From the NCBI RefSeq assembly GCF_021018805.1, contig NC_086247.1:149447285-149511284 (forward strand): a DNA stretch of 64,000 nucleotides. The letters are read 5' to 3'. Position 1 is the first letter of the stretch. Every line of letters begins with the position of its first letter. The stretch comes from Prinia subflava (Eukaryota; Chordata; Aves; Passeriformes; Cisticolidae). A model generated the notes under the pieces. That model searched no databases. It had not been told where the DNA came from and saw nothing but the letters and a program-made list of their open reading frames with translations. A program made the translations under genes and the position numbers. Shown here in pieces: positions 54,701 through 64,000 of this stretch.

Positions 54701-57700
54701 CTTACTGAGACTCTCCACAGTGCTCTTCCCAAGAATTTGAAATGTTAAAGATGTGCAGAACGCACCTGGCTGGTGACACAAGAAAAAGAGAGAAAAACGT
54801 TTGTTTAATCATTCCAATATTTCAGCAACTTCACCTCCAGCATTACAGGTGTGAATGAAACCTGGTGTGAGCCTGGTGGGCTGTAAGGGCTGAGGATGTG
54901 TTTTCACAATTGGCTTTTGGACCCAGCACAAAAGGTGCTGAAGATTGCAACTGCCTTCATCTCTGGATGGGAGTGAGCTGGTTCTAGTCTTATTTTATGT
55001 CCAGGAAATCCTGTGCTGGAGAGCTTTCCTTTCAGGAGCCCAGTGGGGCTGTGCCAGTGTGGCACACTGAGCATGGATGAGATGGAGCAAGGCTCCCTGT
55101 ACCTGGTTCCTCCTCCCTTGGGAAGTTGATTTGCCTTTCAGGTGTTGCCAGAGAGGTGCAGTTTGGTGTCTCACCCCTGTGGGAGCTTCCCAGGCAGCAG
55201 GGCTTGTGTGGTTGCTCAGGGAGTCACCAGGAGGTGATGAAAGTGGGGAATGTTTGTGGAAGGACATGGGATGTGTTGAACAGGACCTCCCCTTGCTGCA
55301 TGGGGATCTTACCCCATAACCTGTCTTGGACTGGATTTCCAAAACCTTGGACAGGTGTGGTTGAAGGGCTCTAGGCTGCCTCACAGGACACCACCCCCTT
55401 CATGTGCAGGAGTGTCACCAGGGGCTTGGAGTGGTGCCCCTGCAGGAATGTCTCCAACCCAGAGAGGATTCCTGCCAATCCCTGCCTGTCTGCTGCTTCC
55501 CTCTCCCCTTGCTGCCTGCAGCAGGCATCTCTGATAACACCCCTGGCTCAGCACCACGGGGGATCCTGGCAGCTGCAGCCTGTGCTAAATGCTAAATTAA
55601 AAAAAGCTAAATGCTTTCATGGGGCACAATTGGTGGCATTTCCCACAGAACCTCCTGTGGGAGGTACCTTGCTGCAAAGCTCTATTTTGGGGCTGTCTCT
55701 GACGTAATCTGTCAAGACACGGGCTGCTCTTTGACTTAGTGCTGGAAGTCTGGTTGGGGATGGGTGACCAGTTGCTTACCTAGCATTACCAAAGCAACGA
55801 GTTGTTGCTTTCCATGACTCATGAAAATGCACTGTAGGCTCTCTTAAGAATGGCTGAGATCATTTTTTGGCTGGCTTTGGGCATCTGGTTTCCTTAGCAA
55901 ATAGCAGTGGGGGTGGAGGGAGGGGGATTTCCAAACTCGTTTCTTTGTACGTGTGATCTGGTTTTTAGAGCTCAGCTCAGAAAGTATTTACTTCGTTTTA
56001 AAAAGGGGATGAAAAAAAAGGGCCTGTAACTTCCGTGTCTGTTTAGTTTTTGTAGCCTGTTTCATTTAGTCGTGGTTTGGTGTAAAAAGGGGAAAGGTGC
56101 TAATAATATTACAGAGCCATGTGCTGTGTTTCTCCTCTTAAATATGCAAAGATAGAAACATTACAAGTGGTATTTTCCTCTCAGAGCAAATCTTTCTAGG
56201 GAAGGAGAAGGAGACACAGAGGAAATTCTGCAAACAAAACTGTAATTTCATCTTTTTTTTTTTTTTAGACCACGTTTGCTCAAGTAGGGGACTTTGATGA
56301 TGTAGCAGAGCAGAGTCTTAGCAAGAGGTGTTTTAGTGTCTGGTTAATCTATTATTTTTAAAGTATTTATTTATTTATTTATTTATTATTTATTTGTAGA
56401 CCCTGGATTCACTTTGGGTTCTTTTCCTGTGCATTCCAAAGGCAGCAGCACAGACATCCTTGAGAACCAAGTGCAGCCAGATAAGCATTAACCAGAAGAG
56501 CATCAGAGCCCTGTGACAGCTTCAGAGGGCAGGAGGTCCCCAGGTGTAGTGGCACCTCTGCAGCCAGCTTGCAGCAGCCTCTGTGGAATCCTTCCCCACC
56601 TCTGCAGGCACCTGAGAGCAGCCAGAGAGAAGGGAGGGGAAATCCTGGGTGGGCAGAAGGTGATGGTTTGGATGGGGAGATCAGTGGCACGGTGGGTTTG
56701 GTGTGCACATCCCTCTCAGGGCTGGGGGAGCGAGGGTTTGGTGTGTTCCACACTGTGCAGCCACAGTGGCCGAGCTCAGGGGTTTGGAAGCTGTGGACCA
56801 GCCTCTAACACTGGGCATGGGCAGTGCTGGTGCCTGGCTGGGGTTCACTCTGCAGCCAGGGCTGTCCTGGTGCTGAGGGATGGGGCTGGAGCTGCCCCAG
56901 GGCTGCTGAGGAGCTGCAGGTCTGTGCTGGGAGCAGCAGGGACACAACAGCAGCTCCATGGCCCGGCCCTGGGCCAGGGCTGAGCGGGAATAACGTGACT
57001 GAACAGGTTTGTGTTCACTTCCTCCTCATCTTGGATGAGATAATGCAGAAACACAGAGGCTGTGCCAGCCAGTGGTGAGGTTTCCTTCTGTGCCCCGAGG
57101 TTTCCTTCTCTGCCTCGAGGTTTCCTTCTCTGCCCCATGAGCAGGAGGAGCTGCCTGCTGCTGTCTTTATGAAAAGCTGACGAAAAGCAAACCCTTGGAG
57201 CTCGAGGAATGGCACAGAGCTCCAGGGAGGGTGAGGGATGCCATTCCCAGGGCTTGGCTCGGGGCTGCTGCCTGTGCCAGCAGCTGCTGTGAGCACCGCA
57301 GTGCTCCGACCCTTCTCCTCCACCTCTGAATTTCTCTGCATTTTTTGTAGTTAGTTTGGACAAAATGTGTTGCACTGCACCAGGTGGATGTTTTCTACGT
57401 AAGGAAAAGGGTTCCAGTTTCACCTTAGGACTTTCAAGGGAAAAACACTAGAAGTTTCTAAGCTGTCCTGGTAGTAATTGGCTCAAGGCCAAGACAAAAG
57501 CACTGATAGGTCTCTTTAGCTGTTTCTCAGAAATTTAGTTCTTTTCTGTTGGGCTATTTGCCAAAAAACCCACCTAAATCCTTCAATATTTAAGGAAGAG
57601 CATGAGGCTTCTCACCGCATTTTCAGGGTATTGTAGCAGGTGTGTGGAATCCCTCCCTACGCTGTGCACAGCTTTGTTCTTTTGTTCTGTATTATTTTCT

Positions 57701-59600
57701 TCTTTAATTAAAACCATTTTTGCTTTTTCAAGACACATTTGATCATGCTGTCTTGCTAATTATTTTAAGCCATTTTTGTGAGGTGCTGGGCACCCTCAGA
57801 GTGTATTTGAGCTAAAAATACCTGGCTCAGTGAGAATTCCAATAAGAATGGGTAAAGACCACTGATTTAACCAGAAGTGTAGTCTTTACCCCCTTTTTCC
57901 ATGGATAAAATGTATTCAGTGCATAGCCTAGCATGCCACAGATCCAAGTCTTCTAGGTCTTAATTGTTTTGTTCCATGGAAAAATAGGAAATAAATTTGA
58001 CCTGAGGTCTTCTGCTCTTTGTGGTGCTTTGTGAGTGTTTGAACATGTGGCCAAAGTTTATTTTTCTGAAGCAGTGGGCAGCTGCAGCCCAGGTGTCTGT
58101 AGTGCCATGGTGACACTGCCCCAGGCTCAGGAACAGCACAGGATGAGCTCTGTGAGATCCAACACAGGCTTTGTCAGAAGGTCAAGTCCTTATTTATAAA
58201 CTAATTTTTACCATAAGGTAAATTTCTGCTGGACAAGATCTACCAGTAGCTGTGAATCTGGTGGTTTTGGTGAGCAGGGAAGGCCAGCAGATGAGCTGGC
58301 ATAGCTGAATTCCATGGCTTTACCCTGCTCAGTGCTGGATAAAAGAAGTGAAAACAAAATTTAGAAAGATGTTCTACTGTATTAGTATTTTATTTTTTTT
58401 TAACTGCTGTGCCTTGATATTGTCCCCCAGTGCATAATGTTCTTTTGACTAGGAAAGCCAGAATCAGGGTACCCCAAAGGGGCTGCTTAGTTTCTAGACA
58501 GGTGTTCCTATGAAAGCTGTATTTTTCCATCTGTAACTTACAAATGGAGATGTTGAAGGAACCCACCTCTCCCCCAAATTAAGTCATTCCCTGTCCAATC
58601 TAAGGTTTCCAGTGCATAGTAGGAAAAAGTTTCTGCATGGTGCAAAAAAAGGAATCCTGGATCACATTCTTTCCTCCAAAAAATGCAGATTTATTTCTTT
58701 TAAAGTAGATCTTTCTATTCCTTCTTGTTTGAGCATTTCAGACATGACTTACACTTTCTTCAACTTTTGACATCTGCAAATAGTTCTTTTTAACAAAAAG
58801 AAAAGGGGGAAGTGAGGATTCTGATGTAATCATGTGACTCCAGGAACAAGGTTCTTATGAAAAACACAATCCTGTGAGAATTTGCAATGCTCAGGGTTAT
58901 CCCATTGTTCAGCATAAAATGAAATAAAACCTTCTAATCCCAGCTTCCTTTCCAGAGATGCTGCCCCATCCCTTGGTGTCATTCTTGTTACAAGAAATGT
59001 TTAGGCTGTGTGGCTTTTGGTGGTTTTTTTTTTTTTTATGGTGTGGGGTCTTTTTTATGATTTATAGGGTGAAATATTTTTCTCCTTGCGTGGTGAAATT
59101 TGCAGATCTGTGGCCTTGAGGCTCTCAGGTGCTCTCTGGGTTGTGTGGGGATGGTCTCTTGTGGAAGCCTTGCACTCTTTATGCATTTTAAAACCAAGAG
59201 AAAGCCTTGCTGCTGTTGTGGCATGAATCAATGGGAATTGTCATGTAAACCTAAGCTGCACTGGAGCCTCTTCTCTCCAATCCCTTTGGTTCTTTGCATT
59301 TCCCTTTCTGGGGTGGTTGGGGTTTTTTATCTTTTTTCTGAAAGTCCCTCACAGAAGGCTTGGATGTTTGCTGTCTGTGCTCTTGCCAACCTGCCTTTTG
59401 CAAAAGTAAATGAAGTGCCTTTCCGTCTTGGACAGGAGCAGGCTTGAGAGCTCAGAGAAGCACAAGTACTCTGACAGTACAAAAATGAGGTTCCTATGCT
59501 GCTCATGGCTGTGGGACAGGAATTAGGGCACTTGCTTGGGTGCCTCAGAGCTCACTGAAGCTGAAAACCAGGCTAATGCAAGTCCTCTGTTGCTTAACTC
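51748..59600. other. Putative intron, no coding exon recognised
   Basis: A CR1 end is at 52831-52895 (GGGCTGGATGGTCACTGTAG, ATTCCATTCC). A 21-bp triple repeat of GAGGTTTCCTTCT is at about 57077-57139, and (TTTA)n at 56367-56396. An AP-1-like site sits in a unique AT-rich stretch at 55700-56200. Confidence 0.45.
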
Positions 59601-59614
59601 TCCTTGGGTAAGCC

Positions 59615-59720
59615 CTGTTAGCTGTCTCTGGAGGTGTTCAAAACCTGCCTGGACCTGATCCTGTGCAACCTGCTCTGGGTGAGCCTCTTCAGCAGTGGGG
59701 TTGGACTGGGAGAGCTGAAG
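59615..59720 (+). mobile_element. CR1 LINE 3' remnant bordering the minisatellite
   Basis: CTGGAGGTGTTCAAAACCTG, CCTGGACCTGATCCTGTGCA, ACCTGCTCTGGGTGAGCCTC and GGGGTTGGACTGG follow the CR1 3' end. The array begins where the CR1 terminal blocks should follow. Confidence 0.75.
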
Positions 59721-60309
59721 GTCTCCAGCCCTCTGGAGACCCCCGAGACCTCCAGCCCTTTGGAGACCCCCGAGACCTCCAGCCCTCTGGAGACCCCCAA
59801 GATCTCCAGGCCCTTTGGAGACCCCCAAGATGTCCAGGCCCTTTGGAGACCCCCAAGATGTCCAGGCCCTTTGGAGACCCCCAAGATGTCCAGGCCCTTT
59901 GGAGACCCCCGAGACCTCCAGCCCTCTGGAGACCCCCAAGATCTCCAGGCCCTTTGGAGACCCCCAAGATCTCCAGGCCCTTTGGAGACCCCCAAGATCT
60001 CCAGGCCCTTTGGAGACCCCCAAGATCTCCAGGCCCTTTGGAGACCCCCAAGATCTCCAGGCCCTTTGGAGACCCCCAAGATCTCCAGCCCTCTGGAGAC
60101 CCCCGAGACCTCCAGCCCTCTGGAGACCCCCGAGACCTCCAGCCCTCTGGAGACCCCCGAGATCTCCAGCCCTCTGGAGACCCCCGAGATCTCCAGCCCT
60201 CTGGAGACCCCCGAGATCTCCAGCCCTCTGGAGACCCCAAAGATCTCCAGTCCTCTGGAGACCCCAAAGATCTCCAGTCCTCTGGAGACCCCAAAGATCT
60301 CCAGCCCTT
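59721..60309. repeat. 27/28-bp hairpin-containing minisatellite, about 21 copies
   Basis: Units alternate between TCTCCAGCCCTCTGGAGACC (27-bp period) and TCTCCAGGCCCTTTGGAGAC (28-bp period), followed by CCCAAGA or CCCGAGA. The 27-bp form contains TCTCCAG-CCCT-CTGGAGA, a perfect 7-bp inverted repeat. Mixed periods mean all frames run open, so long Leu/Pro or Gly-rich frames on both strands are artefacts. Confidence 0.95.
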
Positions 60310-63300
60310 GGGAGCTGTTCTGTGCCTCTGTGAACATCTGGAAAACAAGATGTCCTCAGAGGGCAGCTCTCCCACCACAAGCAGGCGAGCAGAGCCAGCG
60401 TGTTCCTCTGCGACATGGGAGATATTTATCCTGTGACTAAGCAGAAAAGTTAAGAGATGGAAAAGGTCCTGTTAGATCATCTCGTCCACCTCCCTGCTGG
60501 CGAGCAGCTTTTCTCCCTGGTGTGTATTTATTAATAGGCTGCTGGGCAGACAGGAATGGTTTGCCCAGGGCGCTGTGGAGCAGCAGCAGGCAGCCTGTGC
60601 AGGTGACTCTGCATGCACATGACTCCACCTGCACGTGCACAGGTTGCTTGCAGCAACAGGGTTTTGTAGTAAAAGGGCCAAAAGCTCTCAGCTTGACATT
60701 CTTGGGGTGTTTGGAGCCTTCCCCTCAACTTGCTGTCAGTTTGTGCAGGCATGAGCTTGTCTTTTTATAGCATTCTAGGAATAAGCTAATTTTACTCTAT
60801 ATGTATGATGGAGTAGGTGGCTTGAAAACTAATAATAATAGGGGAGGGGAAAAATAGAAGCCTCTTGGAAAGGAGAGGTCAGCCAGCTGGAGCTCTGCAC
60901 AGCTGGCCTGGGCTCTGCTGGCCCTGAGCTGCAGCGGTGTGCGAAGGCTCCCAGAGGAGATGTCAGAGAGGTGCAGGTGGAAATGCTATTGCCATGACAA
61001 ACACAGCAGTGCTGCAGCCTCAGGCCAGAGCCTGGGGACCATCAGCACTGCTTGGTTTGTTACTGCTTAGTAACCACAGCACGGTGCACGTGGGTTGGTT
61101 TTTATTTCGCGTTCCCCAGTTGTAGCTCAGAGCACTCGGGTTGAAATCGCCAAGGGTTGAGGGTAAGGGGACAAATTCTGTCCTTAGCTAGATCAGGGAA
61201 GAACTAGAGCATGTGCTCTCCTAGGGAATGGGAGCAGGAATTTCCTATCCAGGCATGTGATGAACCGCCTTTTCCTACTGAGACCGTGTTGGGTTTTGCA
61301 CTTAGACTCACTTTGCTGTCTCCAGAGGTGTCTCCTGGTCAACACCAGTGTGAGATCAATATTTCGGGTTAAGGGTGAGAACCATTCTGTGGTGCAGGTG
61401 AGCAGCCAACCTTCCTCTGCACCAGTGACATCTTTTTGCTGGTGGTGGCACTTGGTTGGGCCCCAGAGGCTCTTCTGCAGGGTCTGATGATCCATTTCCT
61501 GACACCATGGTACATTCTGTGTGGCTTTTGGAAGTGTTAGGGGACACCTCTTGGCCAAGCAATTGCTCTGTTGCATGGGGAGAAGCTCTCCCAGATCCAT
61601 GGAGGGTGTTTCATGGTACAGGCAGTGTCCCTGGCACCACTGGTCTTTCTCTTGGCTTGTCCTGTGGAAGTGACATTATCACAGATGACGTTTTCTGGGA
61701 AAACTTCCAACACTTGTAAAGGTCTCTGACATGGGCTTCGCCTCCCTTCCCTCCACCAGACATCTTCCAGGGAGGAGGGAGCTGGAGCAGGGCACAATGC
61801 ATGCAGGGAGCAAATCTGCCTTATTATTATTTAATTTAGAGAGAACTTGGCCTAAAGATGTAAAAAGGAATTGCGAGCCCTGTCTGGACACCACCTCTCC
61901 TCGTCAATTAGCGGCATTAAACTCTCAGCAGGGAGGATTAATTAGAAAACTAAATCTTTCTATCATGACAGCCTTCTGGTTTCCATTGAAATGCAGCCGG
62001 AGGACTGGAAAGGCTCCTGTATTTTGTTTTGATATGCAGGCGTATGTTTCTTTCCATCCTGGAAATTAATTCTGTCTGTCTGTAACGGAGCCGTGGGAAT
62101 CAATATTGAGCTGAACTGTATTTCTCCAGAGCTTTCTTCTAAAAGTAGTTGACTGCTTCCCCACTGTGCCTAATAAGTGACCTGATTTCGGAGCAGCTGA
62201 GCAGCTGCTCTGCCAGTTCAGAGGTGTTGTACAGCTGTCTTGAGGGTGCAAAGCTGCTCCATGGTCTCTCAAGGGTGATGGGCTTTTCTGAAAGTCTCCA
62301 GGTCAGACTTTCTCTGAGCTGGACGAAATGCCCACAGTGACTTTCCATTGCTCCATACCAGGCTGGACATCGTAGGAGAGGAAATTACTCATCCCACTGC
62401 CTCCCCTGCAGACTGCTCTTGGTCTTGGTGAGCTGTCATGCTCTCGGTCTCAAGTTCTGCAATGCCCTGAGCTGGGTTTAGAGGCAAGATGTTCCTTTTC
62501 CTCGGTGTCATCATCTTTTCTTCCCTCTGCTGGGCTTGGGGAATAGAGTGAGCACAGCAGCAGGAAGCTGCTGCCTTGCACTGGCAGAGCACGTCGCTCT
62601 TGGGTGATGGCACAGCTTGGGCAACTCTTCTGGAAAAGCAGCTGCCTTGTGTGCACTGCAGCAAGCAACAGGCTGTGCTCAGGCTCTGCAGAACCACAGC
62701 TTTGTGCAAACTGGGTGGGAAGGGCTGGCAGCAGAGGCAGGGCAGACCTGGGAGGCCCTGAGTGCTCTGAGTTTTGGGTCATGGGTGCGCTGTGCGGGCT
62801 GCAGGGCTCTGTGAGCGCGTGGCTGGGTGCTCAGTCTGGGTCCTGCACTGTTGCTGGCTCATTTTTTACCATGAAGGCAAGTGCACTTGAGTTCATGTGA
62901 TGCTGCGAGTCCAGAGGACGAGGAGAACAAAGCCTCTGTGCAGGCTGCCCCACATTCTTGTTTTGTAACCCCATTCTTGTTTCATAACCCCATCACCACC
63001 CTGCTGACAGCAGGCACGAGCCAGCAGCACGTGGAGGGTGCACACTCCTGGGGCTGTGCAGAACCCTGGTCCTTCTGCCCAAAACCACAGCTGGCTTTTC
63101 ATCTTTGCTTGCCACTGAGCACTTGCTGAGCTCTGCCTTCTCCCACTGGACAAATCTCAATCCAGACTTGCGTGGCAGAAGTGGCACGAGCAAGGAAAGG
63201 ACCTGTCAGACTCTGCGGTGGCTGTGGAGCCCTGCTCTCCCCATGTGCTGGGGAGGTTGTGCTGCTTGCCCACAGAGGGGGAGCAAATCATCCAGGAGGC

Positions 63301-64000
63301 TGCTGAGAGAGCAGAGGGTGGTCAATTAGTGCTGAGCCCTGGGCTTGGCAGTCGATGAGAAAGTCTGGCTGGATCAATAGAAGCCAGGCAGGCTGCGGGG
63401 GTGAGGCTGTGGCTCGTTAAAGAGGAAGCTGTGCAGGGGGATGGCTGCCAGGGACTATCGATCCTGGCAGGCTGGGGGTACAGGCTGCCTTACAGGGGCT
63501 GGTGGGATGGCTCCTGGCATGCTCAGGGGTGTCACCCTCTGTGCTCTCAGGGGATATGGCAGTGGGGAGAGAAAGTGTGTCAGAGACGAGGTGGGGTGAG
63601 AGTGGAAGTTGGCACAGTGGCTCAAAGCCCTGACCCTGCCACGATGCCATGCCAAGGCATGGGATGGATCTCCCTCCTTCCCAGGCCAGAGCTTGGTCCC
63701 TTAGTGTTAAAATCCCTGCTGGAGCATGTTGGATCAGCCATTAAGGTTGGTTATGCATTTGATGCTCTTAGACGTTGAAGCTACAGAGGCAGGGTTGGTT
63801 TCTGCCTGTTGTTATCCTCGTGGTGAACTGGGCAGTCTGGTGTAGATTCCACCTCCCAGCCCAGGTTCTCCTTGGCACAACGTGGGCTTTGCAGCTCTGG
63901 TGTAAAGCTTCATTCATGGAGACTCTTTGTTTCTGGTATCAGATGATTTTCTCCCAATTGTTTTTCTCTGGAAAGATTTTTTTTCTGAGGCAAACACTTT
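60310..64000. other. Putative intron continuing to the window edge
   Basis: No exon was recognised. 61800-62140 is unique and AT-rich, with several TAATTA-type homeodomain cores (GATTAATTAG, TCAATTAGCGG, GAAATTAATTC) and looks like a developmental enhancer. This is inference only. Confidence 0.45.

Noticed and set aside
59523..60440. Open frames up to 297 codons, several frames and both strands
   Set aside because: Translations of the 27/28-bp minisatellite. No frame has domain similarity, and all run open together.

Overview
The window is vertebrate nuclear DNA, almost certainly from a bird. Two things point there: many CR1-type LINE 3' ends and avian-looking LTRs are scattered through non-coding DNA, and two genes are split into short exons with standard GT-AG junctions. 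No prokaryotic feature is present. Passerine is my guess from the repeat content and is not proven.

Two genes were reconstructed exon by exon on the minus strand. MYD88 (start codon 14386, stop 4984) has five coding exons. They join without a frame break into a 301-residue Toll/IL-1 receptor adaptor with a death domain, an intermediate domain and a TIR domain. Its first exon lies in a CpG island at about 14030-14545. About 2.1 kb upstream, on the same strand, ends a 14-exon cryptochrome-DASH gene (start codon 34141, stop 16512, predicted near 517 residues), with its own CpG island at about 33820-34340. All 14 CRY-DASH exons are recognisable and 13 fit in frame. Exon 10 is 55 nt where the related protein predicts 60 nt, which breaks the frame unless a second GT donor two bases downstream of exon 9 is used, or exon 10 is skipped (which is in frame).

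Layout from left to right: 1-4983, flank downstream of MYD88 with no recognised gene; 4984-14386, MYD88, with a 39-bp minisatellite in intron 4, a 43-unit CCTTT array and a CR1 in intron 1, and a 19-bp tandem array of kappaB-like motifs just after exon 1; 14600-15418, two CR1 copies between MYD88 and CRY-DASH; 16512-34141, CRY-DASH, with CR1 copies and an avian LTR in its introns; 34342-46740, intergenic DNA with a 33-bp minisatellite split by an LTR-like insertion and several low-repeat stretches that look like regulatory DNA; 46745-47700, a CpG island with an 18-bp GC-rich minisatellite and a probable non-coding first exon of an unidentified plus-strand gene (splice donor at 47690); 47690-64000, probably the large first intron of that gene, with a CR1, an LTR-like segment, a 27/28-bp hairpin-forming minisatellite and possible enhancers.

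MYD88 acts in innate immune signalling and CRY-DASH is a flavoprotein of the photolyase/cryptochrome family. I see no functional link between them beyond being neighbours on the same strand. The points most worth checking are the CRY-DASH exon 10 lesion and its possible splicing rescue, and the kappaB-like array in MYD88 intron 1.
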